Assembly: GCF_003351745.1 (NCBI RefSeq)
Contig: NZ_CP031222.1
Location: forward strand, 850,207 to 914,206
Direction: 5' to 3'
Source of the DNA: Aquirhabdus parva
GTDB taxonomy: Bacteria > Pseudomonadota > Gammaproteobacteria > Pseudomonadales > Moraxellaceae
DNA: 64,000 nucleotides
Shown in pieces: positions 28,169 to 38,456 of this stretch. How positions within the stretch are numbered: position 1 is the first letter of the stretch; each line of letters opens with the position of its first letter. Both the position numbers and the translations under genes were made by a program. The notes below the pieces were generated by a model. The model did no database searches and was not told where the DNA came from. It saw only the letters and a program-made list of their open reading frames with translations.

Positions 28169-30301
28169 ATGATGAATGCTTCAACTCATGATGTGCAACA
28201 TAGCCATCAGACCCATGCAAAAAAACGTACTTTGTTTGATAAAGAATTACTGACCCCCGCACTGATCAGCACCTTTAAAAAGCTGGATCCACGGATTCAG
28301 TGGGCTAATCCTGTCATGTTTGTGGTCTATGTCGGTAGCTTGTTGACCACCGTATTGGCTGTTCAAGCGGCATTTGCTCCGAGCAGTAGTTTTATGCATG
28401 GGGAGGATACCTTTGGCTTTATCGCAGCGGTCACTGTTTGGTTATGGTTTACGGTGTTGTTTGCCAATTTTGCCGAAGCCATTGCCGAAGGTCGCAGCAA
28501 AGCTCAAGCAGCCAGTTTGCGCAGTGCTCGTCAAGACGTTATGGCGAATAAAATCAGCAGCCCTATACAGACGTCTGTTGCAACTAGAGTCTCAGCAACC
28601 ACACTGCGTAAAGATGACTTTGTTTATGTGATCGCGGGTGAGGTGATTCCAGCCGATGGTGAGGTTGTTGATGGCATGGCATCGGTTGATGAGTCGGCCA
28701 TTACGGGGGAGTCCGCGCCAGTCATTCGTGAAGCGGGTGGTGACTTTTCTGCAGTGACTGGCGGAACGCGTGTGCTTTCGGATTGGCTGGTGATTCGCGT
28801 GAGCAATAATCCCGGTGAAGGTTTTTTGGATCGCATGATTGCGATGGTGGAAAGCGCCAAACGCCAAAAAACACCAAATGAGATTGCATTGACGATTCTG
28901 CTGGTTGCGTTGACCCTGATCTTCTTGATGGCGGTTGTCACCTTGCTTCCGTTCTCAATCTTCGCTGTGCATGTCAGTCAAATGGGTACACCCGTCAGTC
29001 TGACTGTATTGGTTGCTTTATTGGTGTGTTTGATTCCAACAACCATCGGTGGTTTGCTCTCGGCGATTGGCGTGGCTGGGATGAGCCGCATGATGCAAGC
29101 CAATGTGATCGCTACCTCTGGCCGTGCGGTTGAGGCAGCAGGTGACGTGGATGTTCTTCTGCTGGATAAAACTGGAACGATCACCTTTGGTAATCGTCAA
29201 GCTTCAGCCTTTTTTCCGGCACCAGGCATTACTCAAGAACATCTGGCGGATTATGCGCAGCTTGCATCCCTCGCTGATGAAACCCCAGAAGGTCGCAGTA
29301 TCGTGGTCTTGGCAAAGCAACTGTTTAACATCCGTGAGCGTGATTTGCAGTCCTTGCAGGCGGTTTTTGTGCCATTCACTGCACAAACTCGCATGAGTGG
29401 CGTCGATCTGCCAAACCATCAAGCGATCCGTAAAGGGTCAGTCGATGCGATTGCCAAACATATTGAAAGCTTGGGTGGTCAAGCACTGCCTAAAGCCGTA
29501 CGCCAAATGGCGGATGATATAGCCCGTCGTGGCAGCACACCGTTGGTCGTGGCTGATGGCAACGTGGCATTGGGTGTCGTTGAGCTTAAAGACGTGGTGA
29601 AGGGCGGTATTAAAGAGCGCTTTGCTGAATTGCGTCAAATGGGGATCAAAACCGTGATGATCACTGGGGATAATCCATTGACGGCGGCGGCGATTGCGGC
29701 AGAAGCCGGCGTGGATGATTTCATGGCCGAAGCGACTCCAGAGCAAAAACTGGCACGTATTCGTCAGTATCAAAGCGAAGGCAAACTGGTTGCGATGACG
29801 GGTGATGGCACCAACGACGCACCTGCGTTGGCCCAAGCCGACGTAGCGGTTGCGATGAATACCGGAACGCAAGCGGCAAAGGAAGCCGGCAATATGGTGG
29901 ATTTGGACTCCAATCCAACTAAATTGATTGAAATCGTGGAAACCGGTAAGCAAATGCTGATGACACGTGGCTCACTCACGACATTCAGTATCGCCAATGA
30001 TATTGCGAAGTATTTTGCAATTATCCCAGCAGCATTTGCGACGACTTATCCTGCGTTGAATGCACTCAATGTCATGCATTTAGGCAGCCCAGCCAGCGCG
30101 ATTTTATCAGCGGTGATCTTCAATGCATTGGTGATCATTGCCTTGATTCCTCTGGCATTACGCGGTGTGAAGTATCGCCCTGTAGGCGCTGCAGCATTAT
30201 TACGCCGTAATCTGGGCGTCTATGGTTTGGGCGGTATTATTATCCCCTTTATCGGGATCAAAGTGATTGATGTTGTGTTGAATTCAGCGGGCTTGATGTA
30301 A
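28169..30301 (+). CDS. kdpB: Potassium-transporting P-type ATPase subunit KdpB
   Basis: Catalytic P-type ATPase of the Kdp pump. It has the actuator motif AITGESAPV, phosphorylated D333 in [12 protein letters not shown], the TPEGRSIV nucleotide-domain segment, and the hinge [21 protein letters not shown]. The 710 residues include about 20 extra polar residues at the N-terminus relative to E. coli (682). Two adjacent ATG codons (28169, 28172) follow AGGAG; the second has the better spacing. Confidence 0.97.
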   Translation: MMNASTHDVQHSHQTHAKKRTLFDKELLTPALISTFKKLDPRIQWANPVMFVVYVGSLLTTVLAVQAAFAPSSSFMHGEDTFGFIAAVTVWLWFTVLFANFAEAIAEGRSKAQAASLRSARQDVMANKISSPIQTSVATRVSATTLRKDDFVYVIAGEVIPADGEVVDGMASVDESAITGESAPVIREAGGDFSAVTGGTRVLSDWLVIRVSNNPGEGFLDRMIAMVESAKRQKTPNEIALTILLVALTLIFLMAVVTLLPFSIFAVHVSQMGTPVSLTVLVALLVCLIPTTIGGLLSAIGVAGMSRMMQANVIATSGRAVEAAGDVDVLLLDKTGTITFGNRQASAFFPAPGITQEHLADYAQLASLADETPEGRSIVVLAKQLFNIRERDLQSLQAVFVPFTAQTRMSGVDLPNHQAIRKGSVDAIAKHIESLGGQALPKAVRQMADDIARRGSTPLVVADGNVALGVVELKDVVKGGIKERFAELRQMGIKTVMITGDNPLTAAAIAAEAGVDDFMAEATPEQKLARIRQYQSEGKLVAMTGDGTNDAPALAQADVAVAMNTGTQAAKEAGNMVDLDSNPTKLIEIVETGKQMLMTRGSLTTFSIANDIAKYFAIIPAAFATTYPALNALNVMHLGSPASAILSAVIFNALVIIALIPLALRGVKYRPVGAAALLRRNLGVYGLGGIIIPFIGIKVIDVVLNSAGLM

Positions 30302-30351
30302 GTCGTAGATGTTGATCAACACCATTTAATAGATGCTTTAAGGAGTAAGTC

Positions 30352-30948
30352 ATGAGTACGTTGACACAATCGATCCGTCCGGCAGCCAGTTTATTTGTCG
30401 TCCTGACCATCCTAACGGGTCTTGCTTACCCACTGGTCGTGACGGGCATTAGCCAAGCGATTTTACCTGCATTGGCCAATGGCAGCTTGATTCAAAAAGA
30501 TGGTCAGAATATCGGTTCAAACCTGATCGGGCAAAGCTTTACCAATCCTGCTTACTTGTGGGGTAGACCTTCAGCGACTACACCGACGACCTATAATGGT
30601 CAGGCATCTGGTGGATCTAACTTAGGTCCATTGAATCCAGATTTGGTTAAAGCTGTCAATGAGCGGATCGCCACTTTGCAAAAAGCCGATCCAACCAATA
30701 CCGCGCCAGTGCCGATTGATTTGGTCACTGCTTCAGGCAGTGGATTAGATCCACAGATTTCGCCAAATGCCGCAAAATATCAAGCAGCGCGTATTGCACG
30801 GTTACGAGGCTTGACCGTGGCTCAAGTACAAGCTGTGATTGACAAAAATACTGAAGGTCGCCAAGCTGGATTATTTGGTGAGCCTCGGGTGAATGTGTTA
30901 CAAGTGAACCTTGCATTGGATCAATTGGCTGCACTGCCTAAGTCGTAA
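30352..30948 (+). CDS. kdpC: Potassium-transporting ATPase subunit KdpC
   Basis: Single-span subunit that raises the affinity of the Kdp complex. The 198-residue protein has an N-terminal membrane helix (LFVVLTILTGLAYPLVVTGI) and the conserved NPAYLWGRPSAT, GGSNLGPLNP, DLVTASGSGLDPQISP and LGEPRVNVLQVNLAL-like segments. AAGGAG precedes ATG 30352. Confidence 0.96.
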   Translation: MSTLTQSIRPAASLFVVLTILTGLAYPLVVTGISQAILPALANGSLIQKDGQNIGSNLIGQSFTNPAYLWGRPSATTPTTYNGQASGGSNLGPLNPDLVKAVNERIATLQKADPTNTAPVPIDLVTASGSGLDPQISPNAAKYQAARIARLRGLTVAQVQAVIDKNTEGRQAGLFGEPRVNVLQVNLALDQLAALPKS

Positions 30949-30981
30949 ATGTTGTGTGGTGAGGATACCTACCTCACTGCT

Positions 30982-31016
30982 GCCACCCCCCCCTTTCAGA
31001 TTGAAGGGGGATTGGC
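30982..31016 (+). terminator. Hairpin between kdpC and kdpD
   Basis: CCCCCTTTCA pairs with TGAAGGGGG (one bulged T, loop GAT), enclosed by GCCA and TGGC. Only GTTTTA follows, so termination may be partial. It could lower kdpDE expression relative to kdpFABC, or stabilise the pump mRNA end. Confidence 0.45.
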
Positions 31017-31059
31017 GTTTTATGAAGTCAGTTGAATCAAAACAAACCAGAGTGCCCCT

Positions 31060-33789
31060 ATGATTGAACGCCCCAATCCCGATGACTTGTTAGTCCGACT
31101 GCAACAAGCGGATGAACGTGCCAAACGAGGAAAGTTAAAGATTTTCTTTGGTAGCTCGGCTGGGGTCGGGAAAACCTACGCAATGCTCGCGGCAGCCAGA
31201 CGGCAGCTTGCAGATGGCGTGGATGTGCTGGTAGGGGTGGTTGAAACCCATGGTCGGCAGGAAACTGCAGCGCAGCTTGAAGGTCTCACCGTACTTCCAT
31301 TACAGCAGGTTGCTTATCGTGGGCAAACCCTCTTAGAGTTTGATCTAGATGGAGCGCTTGAGCGTCATCCCACTTTAATTCTGATGGACGAGTTGGCGCA
31401 TAGTAATGTTGCTGGCTCGCGTCACCCCAAGCGCTGGCAGGATGTCGATGAGCTTTTAGATGCCGGGATAGATGTTTATACCACCTTGAATGTACAGCAT
31501 TTAGATAGTCTGAATGATGTCGTGGGGCAGGTCACAGGCATCAGGGTACGTGAGACACTACCTGATGCGTTTTTTGAAGGCGCTGACGATGTCGTCATGG
31601 TGGATTTGCCCCCAGATGAGCTCTTGCAGCGCTTAAGCGAAGGTAAAGTCTATCTGCCGCAACAAGCGGCACGCGCGGCAAAGAACTTCTTTCGTAAAGG
31701 CAATCTGATCGCGCTTCGTGAGTTGGCACTGCGTCGCACTGCCGATCGTGTTGACGCACAAATGCGTGATTATCGCAGTACCGAATCCATCAGTCCGATC
31801 TGGCAGACCAATGAGCGAGTCTTGGTATGTATTGGTGCCAATGCCAATGCTGAGCGTCTAATTCGCCGCGCCGCACGGCTTGCCAGTGCTTTGCGCAGTG
31901 AGTGGCAAGTGTTATATGTCGAAACGCCAGAGCTTCTCAGACTGTCAGAAGCTCAGCGGCATGAGGTGTTAGAGCGGATACGCTTGGCACAAAGTTTAGG
32001 CGCGACTGTAGAGACCGTAGCTGGTACGGATCTGGCCAAGCAGATAGTGGATTATGCCAAGCTGCATAACATCTCTCGGGTGATCATTGGACGCTCTTCC
32101 GAGCGCCATTGGTTCCGCGGTAGAAACAGCTTGGTCAATGAGTTGGCGACACGTGCGGTAGGGATTGATCTGGTTCTAGTGGGCGATGATCAGGTCGTGC
32201 CTGCCAAAGCGGAATTACCCGATTTTCCACTGTTTAATAATATTAACTTTTACTCGAAAGGGTATCTGTGGGCCATCGCAGGTTGTGCGCTGGTCACGCT
32301 GGCTTTGACTGGTCTGACTTATTTATTCGACCTTGCCAATGTGGTCATGCTCTATCTGTTGGTTGTGGTCGTGGTTTCAGCGCGTTTTGGTCGCGGTGAG
32401 GGGATCTTTGCTTCGATCCTGAGTGTCTTTTGTTTTGATTTCTTCTTTGTGCCGCCGCATTTTTCTTTCACGATTGCCGATACGCAGTATTTGCTCACCT
32501 TTGTGATCATGCTGTTTGTTGCTTTAGTCATTGCAAATCTTGCCGCAAATCTCCGTTTTCAGGCGCGTATATCCACCCATCGTGAGCAGCGCGCCAATCG
32601 ACAGTCTAACTTTAGTCAGTCTTTGTCAGGTGCATTAACCGCAGGGCAGATTGCTCAAATCACAGTAGAGCAAGTGGCGCAAGTTTTTCACTGTCAGGTG
32701 GTACTGCTCTTGCCCGATCGTGAGGATAGCTTGCATATCGCGCGTGACCAGCAAGAAAAAGTGATGGTTCTGCCCCCTGAGCTTTCCGCTGGATTGGATA
32801 TGGGTACTGCACAGTGGGTCTATGATCGTGAGACCGCCGCAGGGTTACAAACCAATACCTTACCTGCCAGCCCACTGCTGTATCGTCCACTGCGCGCACC
32901 AATGCGTACACGCGGCGTGTTGGGGTTATTGCCCAGCGATGTCAATGCACTGTTTCAACCCGAACAGCAGCGTATGCTTGATACCTTCGCTGCACAGATT
33001 GCTTTGGCACTGGAGCGAGTCCATTTCGTAGAAATTGCCCAAGAGGCATTGATTCGGATCGAAGGGGAACGCATGCGTGGCACGTTGTTATCGGCGTTAT
33101 CCCATGACCTACGCACCCCCGTCACAGCACTGGCCGGTCTGGCAAATACCCTAAACCGAGCCGACGTGACACCAGAGCAGCATAAGGAACTGGCGCTGGC
33201 GATTGAAGATCAAGCCGATGCGATCCATGCCTTAGTGATTAACCTGCTGGATATGGCAAAGCTGCAATCTGGCGGTCTAAATCTCAACCGACAGTGGGTG
33301 CCTCTGGAGGAGGTGATTGGCAGTGTGCTGCGTAGTATGAGCAGTCGTTTAGCGAAGCATCAGGTCACGACATCCTTGCCTTTTGATTTGCCCTTGGCAC
33401 AAGTGGATGAACTGTTGATTGCGCGCATACTCAGTAATTTACTGGAAAACGCAGTGCGCTATACGCCAGCAAATAGTCATATTAATATCTCTGCACGCCT
33501 ACATATTGCCGCCTCACATCAACAAGAGATGGAGCTGGTTGTCAGTGATGATGGTCCGGGATTGCCCGTTGGCATGGAAGAAAAAATCTTTGAGCGTTTC
33601 ACCCGAGGGCAAGCCGAATCGGCGACGACGGGGATTGGCTTGGGATTAACCCTCTGCCGTGAAATGATTCAGGCGCATGGTGGAAGCATCCATGCCGAAT
33701 CCAATGTGCCTCATGGTGCAAAATTTATCGTGCGCTGGACCCAAGACTCGCCGCCAGAGCCGCCTGAAAGCGAACTTGATACACTGTAA
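31060..33789 (+). CDS. kdpD: Osmosensitive K+ channel sensor kinase KdpD
   Basis: Membrane sensor kinase for the kdp operon. The 909-residue protein has the N-terminal KdpD domain with Walker A (GSSAGVGKT near residue 31), a USP-like domain (about 250-380), four membrane helices (about 400-500), a GAF region, the HisKA box LSALSHDLRTPVTAL with H682, and the ATPase motifs NLLENAVRYTP, DDGPGLP and GIGLGLTLC. It lies 111 bases after kdpC and 38 before kdpE. Confidence 0.97.
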   Translation: MIERPNPDDLLVRLQQADERAKRGKLKIFFGSSAGVGKTYAMLAAARRQLADGVDVLVGVVETHGRQETAAQLEGLTVLPLQQVAYRGQTLLEFDLDGALERHPTLILMDELAHSNVAGSRHPKRWQDVDELLDAGIDVYTTLNVQHLDSLNDVVGQVTGIRVRETLPDAFFEGADDVVMVDLPPDELLQRLSEGKVYLPQQAARAAKNFFRKGNLIALRELALRRTADRVDAQMRDYRSTESISPIWQTNERVLVCIGANANAERLIRRAARLASALRSEWQVLYVETPELLRLSEAQRHEVLERIRLAQSLGATVETVAGTDLAKQIVDYAKLHNISRVIIGRSSERHWFRGRNSLVNELATRAVGIDLVLVGDDQVVPAKAELPDFPLFNNINFYSKGYLWAIAGCALVTLALTGLTYLFDLANVVMLYLLVVVVVSARFGRGEGIFASILSVFCFDFFFVPPHFSFTIADTQYLLTFVIMLFVALVIANLAANLRFQARISTHREQRANRQSNFSQSLSGALTAGQIAQITVEQVAQVFHCQVVLLLPDREDSLHIARDQQEKVMVLPPELSAGLDMGTAQWVYDRETAAGLQTNTLPASPLLYRPLRAPMRTRGVLGLLPSDVNALFQPEQQRMLDTFAAQIALALERVHFVEIAQEALIRIEGERMRGTLLSALSHDLRTPVTALAGLANTLNRADVTPEQHKELALAIEDQADAIHALVINLLDMAKLQSGGLNLNRQWVPLEEVIGSVLRSMSSRLAKHQVTTSLPFDLPLAQVDELLIARILSNLLENAVRYTPANSHINISARLHIAASHQQEMELVVSDDGPGLPVGMEEKIFERFTRGQAESATTGIGLGLTLCREMIQAHGGSIHAESNVPHGAKFIVRWTQDSPPEPPESELDTL

Positions 33790-33827
33790 CGCGAGATATT
33801 TAGTTCATAATATCAACTCAATATGGA

Positions 33828-34523
33828 ATGCCAATATTTATGGATGCCCCCAATATTCTTGTGATTGAAGATGAACCTCAAATTCGCCGTTTTGTTCGTA
33901 CGGCTCTGCAAGCTGAAGGTTGGCAAGTGTTTGAAGCGGAACATGGTCAGCGCGGATTGATTGAAGCGGCGACCCGTGCCCCCGATCTGGCGATTGTCGA
34001 TTTGGGTTTACCGGATATGAGTGGCATTCACGTGATTCAGGATTTACGGACATGGTCCGCTATGCCGATCATCGTCTTGTCTGCACGTAGTGATGAGAAA
34101 GATAAGATTGAGGCGCTGGATGCAGGGGCGGATGATTATCTGACTAAGCCGTTTAGTGTCGGTGAGCTGCTTGCACGAGTCCGCGCGCATTTACGTCGCC
34201 GAGAGACGGGTAATGGTGCGACTTCCCAGTTTATCTTTGGCGATGTCGTCGTTGATCTGGCGCGGCGTACGGTTGAGCGTGAGGGGCAACAGGTACATTT
34301 GACCTCAACCGAGTATCGTTTACTCTCAGTACTCATTCGTCATGCAGGACGAATACTGACCCATACTCAACTCTTGAAAGAGGTCTGGGGTCCTAATCAT
34401 AGTGAGCATAGCCACTATGTACGGATCTATATGGCGAATCTACGTCAGAAGCTGGAGAAAGACCCGACACAGCCCGAGTATTTATTGACTGAGATTGGGA
34501 TGGGGTATCGGTTGATGGTTTGA
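33828..34523 (+). CDS. kdpE: Response regulator KdpE
   Basis: OmpR/PhoB-type regulator that activates kdpFABC under K+ limitation. The 231-residue protein has the receiver acids EDE (14-16), phosphorylated D58 in IVDLGLPD, K107 in DDYLTKPF, and a C-terminal winged helix (LTSTEYRLLSVLIRHAGRILTHTQLL; RIYMANLRQKLE). A second ATG lies 12 bases in. The likely target is the direct repeat at 26203-26219. Confidence 0.96.
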   Translation: MPIFMDAPNILVIEDEPQIRRFVRTALQAEGWQVFEAEHGQRGLIEAATRAPDLAIVDLGLPDMSGIHVIQDLRTWSAMPIIVLSARSDEKDKIEALDAGADDYLTKPFSVGELLARVRAHLRRRETGNGATSQFIFGDVVVDLARRTVEREGQQVHLTSTEYRLLSVLIRHAGRILTHTQLLKEVWGPNHSEHSHYVRIYMANLRQKLEKDPTQPEYLLTEIGMGYRLMV

Positions 34524-34554
34524 GATGGGGTGTCTAGTCAGGAGCTTTATACGA

Positions 34555-34983
34555 TTACTCTTTCTCCTCCCAGTGCCCTCCGATTAACAGGTTTAATGTT
34601 ACGTCAATAGTGGATTCGAATGCTCCTGCTTCTCCCGCAAGATAAGCTTTCTTCCACATTCTATAACCCTCGTCGAAGTCAGGTATTTTTGTTTTTTTGC
34701 GGTTTAGCTCAGTGACACTCTTCTCAATCGCACCGTATTTAAAGGGTAGGTGAGGTATGTCCGTAACGATGTTTCCCTTTAATGGATTTTTCAGTCTTAT
34801 CCCTTCTACTCGGATATGAACAACTTTGCCTAGATCTGGATAGTTCTCGATCTTAAGAATAGTAATTGTGGAGTCTTCTTCATGAACTCTTGTTTTATAT
34901 GTCCATACTTGGCCTTCTTGTAATTCAACGGCGAAAGAAGATGCGCAAACGAGAAGTAATAGGGAGAAAATAAAAATACGCAT
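34555..34983 (-). CDS. Small exported protein of unknown function
   Basis: From ATG 34983 the protein has 142 residues and a clear signal peptide (MRIFIFSLLLLVCASSFA, cleavage after SFA). The mature part starts VELQEGQVWTYKTRVHEEDS and has alternating strands followed by a helical C-terminus. A longer frame from 35016 would put 11 polar residues before the signal peptide. I do not recognise the family. It converges with kdpE, 31 bases away. Confidence 0.7.
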   Translation of the reverse strand: MRIFIFSLLLLVCASSFAVELQEGQVWTYKTRVHEEDSTITILKIENYPDLGKVVHIRVEGIRLKNPLKGNIVTDIPHLPFKYGAIEKSVTELNRKKTKIPDFDEGYRMWKKAYLAGEAGAFESTIDVTLNLLIGGHWEEKE

Positions 34984-35031
34984 GTAAGACGTCCGTTCTA
35001 CAGAATTAAAGATCACTTGATTTTTTAATAT

Positions 35032-35454
35032 TCATTTATTATCGCTAATCAATCGCTTCCCCAAACAAACCACATCATCTTCCACATAACCCAAACGGTG
35101 ATAAAACACGATCACATCGCTATTTGACGTGCGGATTTGTAGATTGATCTTCGGGCAGCCCATTTCTTTTAATAACCGCTCTGCTTCAAGCATAAGCTGT
35201 CGCCCATAGGCGAGTTTACGATGCTCAAGGCTTACGGCCAGATAGTTTACCCAGCCGCGATGACCATCAAAGCCAATCATGGCTGTCGCCATGAGTTGCC
35301 CATCAATCTCACCGACAACAAATAGTTCGGGTTGCACGTTAAGTTTACGTTCAATATCCAGATGAGGATCATTCCACGGACGTGTCAGACCGCAAGCTTG
35401 CCATAGTGCAATAACAGCAGACTCATCCTCAGGGTGGAAGGGGCGAATCTTCAT
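35032..35454 (-). CDS. ypeA: GNAT acetyltransferase YpeA
   Basis: A 140-residue GNAT-fold N-acetyltransferase close to E. coli YpeA in length and sequence: LTRPWNDPHLDIERKLN, ATAMIGFDGHRGWVNYLAV, the acetyl-CoA loop EHRKLAYGRQLM, and a final RLGYVEDDVVCLGKRLI. The acetyl-CoA loop has K-L-A-Y-G rather than the usual R/Q-x-x-G-x-G/A, a mild departure. The substrate is unknown. It lies 24 bases upstream (in map order) of yciO on the same strand. Confidence 0.88.
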   Translation of the reverse strand: MKIRPFHPEDESAVIALWQACGLTRPWNDPHLDIERKLNVQPELFVVGEIDGQLMATAMIGFDGHRGWVNYLAVSLEHRKLAYGRQLMLEAERLLKEMGCPKINLQIRTSNSDVIVFYHRLGYVEDDVVCLGKRLISDNK

Positions 35455-35478
35455 GGTATTAATGTTGATTGAATGACC

Positions 35479-36096
35479 TTAGACAAACTCACTGACATCT
35501 CCCAATCCTTCACGCACGACAACGGCTTCATCGCCCGATAGGTCAATCACGGAAGTTTCACCCAGTGTCCCCATGCCGACATCAATAAAGACATCAATCA
35601 GCTTTTCAAGCCTATCTGCAATCTCAAAAGGATCATCTAATGGAGTTGTCTCATCAGGTAAGGTCAGGGTTGTCGTGAGCATGGGCTCGCCGAGTGCCTC
35701 AAGCAGTGCCTGACAGACCGGATTGGTCGGCACGCGAATCCCGATGGTCTTACGCTTTGGATGCATCAGCCGTTTAGGAACTTCACTGGTTCCGGTCAGG
35801 ATGAAGGTATATAAACCGGGTGTGTGATTCTTGAGTAAGCGATAAGTGGCATTATCCACTTTGGCATAGGTCGAGATTTCAGAGAGATCACGACAGATCA
35901 AGGTGTATTGATGCTGATCGGGGAGCCTACGAATGCGGGTGATACGTTCAACGGCATCTTTATTACCGAGTTGACAGCCTATGGCATAGGTGGAATCAGC
36001 GGGATAGACAATGACATCACCCGCACGAATCCGTGCCGCTGCTTGTTGAATCAAGCGGTCTTGCGGATTTTCAGGGTGGACATAAAGATGGAGCAT
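35479..36096 (-). CDS. yciO: YciO, Sua5/YrdC-family protein
   Basis: A 205-residue member of the threonylcarbamoyl-adenylate synthase fold. The match to E. coli YciO is strong across the length: VYPADSTYAIGCQLGNKDA, RLPDQHQYTLICRDLSE, NHTPGLYTFIL, KRKTIGIRVPTNP and a final VVVREGLGDV. The KRKTIG loop binds nucleotide or RNA in the family. Whether YciO makes t6A is less certain than for TsaC. ATG 36096 is chosen over TTG 36102. Confidence 0.92.
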   Translation of the reverse strand: MLHLYVHPENPQDRLIQQAAARIRAGDVIVYPADSTYAIGCQLGNKDAVERITRIRRLPDQHQYTLICRDLSEISTYAKVDNATYRLLKNHTPGLYTFILTGTSEVPKRLMHPKRKTIGIRVPTNPVCQALLEALGEPMLTTTLTLPDETTPLDDPFEIADRLEKLIDVFIDVGMGTLGETSVIDLSGDEAVVVREGLGDVSEFV

Positions 36097-36114
36097 GATC
36101 AATTATCCCGCTGC

Positions 36115-36133
36115 GTACCTCAAAGCGAGGTAC
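36115..36133 (-). repeat. Hairpin in the yciO leader
   Basis: GTACCTC and GAGGTAC with a five-base loop form a perfect 7-bp stem, 18 bases upstream of the yciO start on its coding strand. No T-run follows, so it is more likely an mRNA structure than a terminator for pip. Confidence 0.35.
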
Positions 36134-36309
36134 ATCTGCATAAAAATCAGGTCAGGTGATTCAATTAGAGAAACACGTGTCGACTTGATTCTATCGGATA
36201 TTAAGCCTTTTATCGGGAATTGTCATATAAATGCTGATGATACGAGGGATTAGAAAAACCATATGTTCTAGTCCCTCAAAAGCAGTACGAGTTTTGATGA
36301 AATGAATTG

Positions 36310-37248
36310 TTAAAAACGATCCGTCGCCTCAACTAAAGCATCTGTGATGCCGACTTCAGAGAGCGAGTGCCCAGCATCCGCAATAATTTTAAGCTCTGCT
36401 TCAGGCCAAGCGCGATGGAGATCCCAAGCACTCTCAGCAGGGCAGACGACGTCATAACGTCCCTGTACAATGATCGCCGGGATATGGCGTATTTTGTTGA
36501 CCTGATTGAGCAGGTAGTTATCCTCAGTGAAGAAGCCTTTATTGATAAAGTAATGACACTCAATGCGGGCGAAGGCTTCAGCAAAGACATCATCACCGTA
36601 ATGAGCGATCACATCGTCATCAGGAATCAGTTTGGAGGTAGATCCCTCCCATGTGGCCCATGCCTTTGCTGCACTGCTGCGGATATGCGCATTGGTGGAG
36701 GTTAGGCGCTGATAGTAAGCTTCTACCATATTGTGACGTTCAGTTGCAGGTATTGGTTTTAGATAGCCTTCCCATGCATCAGGATAGAGTCTGGATGCGC
36801 CATCTTGATAAAACCAGTCAATTTCACGCTTACGCAAGAGGAATATTCCGCGCAAGAAGAATGCGGTGCAGGCATGCGGATGGGTAACGCCATAGGCTAA
36901 TGCGAGAGTTGACCCCCATGAACCGCCAAAAACCGCCCACTTTTCAATATGCAGGTGTTTACGTAGTTTTTCGATATCTTCAACCAAATCCCATGTTGTA
37001 TTCTCGCGAAGTTCAGCAAAAGGAGTACTTTGCCCGCAGCCGCGTTGATCAAACAGGATCACACGCCATTTTTGCGGGTCAAAGTAACGAAGGTATTGGG
37101 GTTGTCCACCACCGCCTGGTCCACCATGGAGAAAGACTACAGGGCGACCTTGTGGGTTGCCCGATTCTTCGTAGTGCAGGGTATGGAGGTCAGATACTTT
37201 GAGTTTATCAGTGCGATAAGGGGTGATTTCTGGATACAGGGTACGCAT
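36310..37248 (-). CDS. pip: Proline iminopeptidase
   Basis: Alpha/beta-hydrolase that removes N-terminal proline from peptides, cytoplasmic. The 312-residue protein has the oxyanion motif HGGPGGG at 41-47, FDQRGCGQS at 66-74, nucleophile S110 in GGSWGSTLAL, the acid in QGRYDVVCP and catalytic His in DAGHSLSE. GGA is eight bases before the ATG. Length and motif spacing match family S33. Confidence 0.95.
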   Translation of the reverse strand: MRTLYPEITPYRTDKLKVSDLHTLHYEESGNPQGRPVVFLHGGPGGGGQPQYLRYFDPQKWRVILFDQRGCGQSTPFAELRENTTWDLVEDIEKLRKHLHIEKWAVFGGSWGSTLALAYGVTHPHACTAFFLRGIFLLRKREIDWFYQDGASRLYPDAWEGYLKPIPATERHNMVEAYYQRLTSTNAHIRSSAAKAWATWEGSTSKLIPDDDVIAHYGDDVFAEAFARIECHYFINKGFFTEDNYLLNQVNKIRHIPAIIVQGRYDVVCPAESAWDLHRAWPEAELKIIADAGHSLSEVGITDALVEATDRF

Positions 37249-37526
37249 AATTTTTCCACGAGAATGATTTTGACGTCACAGCTCTACATGAATGGCTAAA
37301 AGATTAGTCGTGACATGGTGTGAGCCTTGTCTTTCATTGGATTATTTGTGTTTTTTTTACTTTTTAGTATGTGCATTGCGTAATCTGAAATCCCCATTTT
37401 CTGTCATATACGTCATGAACCAAAATGTAAGGCAAATATATCTCATTTTTATGCCAATCTGCTTTGACACAGGGCGCGTAACTTTGTACAATTCGCGCCC
37501 TATTTGTGTTCGTTATGGGGTTTGAC

Positions 37527-38156
37527 GTGGCAGAGACTCAATTGCCAAGCAGTAGTATTCTTACTGATCTTGCGTCCAATACCGTAAGTACATCGTCAAG
37601 TGCGATGTCGCCTCATGTGTTCCCAACACAAATAGAACCGTTCAAATGGGCGGAACTCGGATTTGTGTGGCAAGGGAAGGTTGAGTTATCGCGGTTTGCG
37701 CGTGTCGCAGCTGAGGTGGTTCCACCGCATGATCATCAAGCGATCGCCCTTGATTGTAAGTTGTATGTAGATGAGCGCCATATTGCTTGGCTTGATGCCA
37801 CAATGTCAGCGACACTGCCGCTCACTTGTCAACGTTGTTTGAATCAGTTGGATTTTGTTTTAGATACACACGTTCATCTAGCAATGTTTACTGAAGAAAA
37901 ATATGCTGAAAAGCTAGGCCGTGATAAAGACGAAATCGATTATGTGATTTTGAGCGAAGCTCAAGTTGCCCATGGTGCAGCCACAATCGATGTCCTTGAT
38001 CTGCTGGAAGATGAAATATTACTTGCGATGCCTTTGTCTCCAAAACATGAGCATTGTGAATTGAAAGTTGCTGGTGCTGTACAAGCGGACGAGGTGGTTA
38101 CTGAACCAAAACGTAATCCGTTTGATGTTTTGGCTGGTTTGAAGCTTAAAGACTAG
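37527..38156 (+). CDS. yceD: YceD / DUF177 ribosomal-RNA accumulation protein
   Basis: Homologue of YceD (DUF177), co-transcribed with rpmF in most bacteria and needed for normal 23S rRNA levels. The family Cys pair is present in LPLTCQRCLNQLDF, along with the acidic DEIDYVI and LDLLEDEILLAMPLSPKH segments and the C-terminal KRNPFDVLAGLK. The start is unsure. GTG 37527 follows GGGG with a six-base spacer (209 residues); GTG 37506 or ATG 37515 would add up to seven residues but lack an SD. Confidence 0.88.
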   Translation: MAETQLPSSSILTDLASNTVSTSSSAMSPHVFPTQIEPFKWAELGFVWQGKVELSRFARVAAEVVPPHDHQAIALDCKLYVDERHIAWLDATMSATLPLTCQRCLNQLDFVLDTHVHLAMFTEEKYAEKLGRDKDEIDYVILSEAQVAHGAATIDVLDLLEDEILLAMPLSPKHEHCELKVAGAVQADEVVTEPKRNPFDVLAGLKLKD

Positions 38157-38270
38157 ATGTTTTAAAGATCATATTTGTTCTTGTATAGCTGATTGACCTT
38201 GCGTTGTAAGAGTATGAACGCAAAGCCATTTTAGATTTTTTATGTACGATTTATTGCAAAGGAGGCTCTC

Positions 38271-38456
38271 ATGGCCGTTCAACAAAACCGAAAAAGCCGC
38301 GCACGTCGTGACATGCGCCGTTCACATGATGCGTTGACCACTGCTGCGCTCAGCGTGGATCAAACCACTGGTGAAACACATCTGCGTCACCATGTGACCA
38401 AAGATGGTTTCTATCGTGGTCGTCAACTGTTCGCAGTTGCTGCAATCGACGAGTGA
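38271..38456 (+). CDS. rpmF: 50S ribosomal protein L32
   Basis: The 61-residue protein begins [21 protein letters not shown], the canonical L32 start, and ends with [10 protein letters not shown]. It has a strong SD (AAAGGAGG). It lies 114 bases after yceD, the standard arrangement. Confidence 0.96.
   Translation: MAVQQNRKSRARRDMRRSHDALTTAALSVDQTTGETHLRHHVTKDGFYRGRQLFAVAAIDE

Noticed and set aside
29438-29953. Minus-strand ORF of 171 codons inside kdpB
   Set aside because: Antisense to the conserved KdpB catalytic region; His/Arg/Cys-rich composition typical of a shadow frame.
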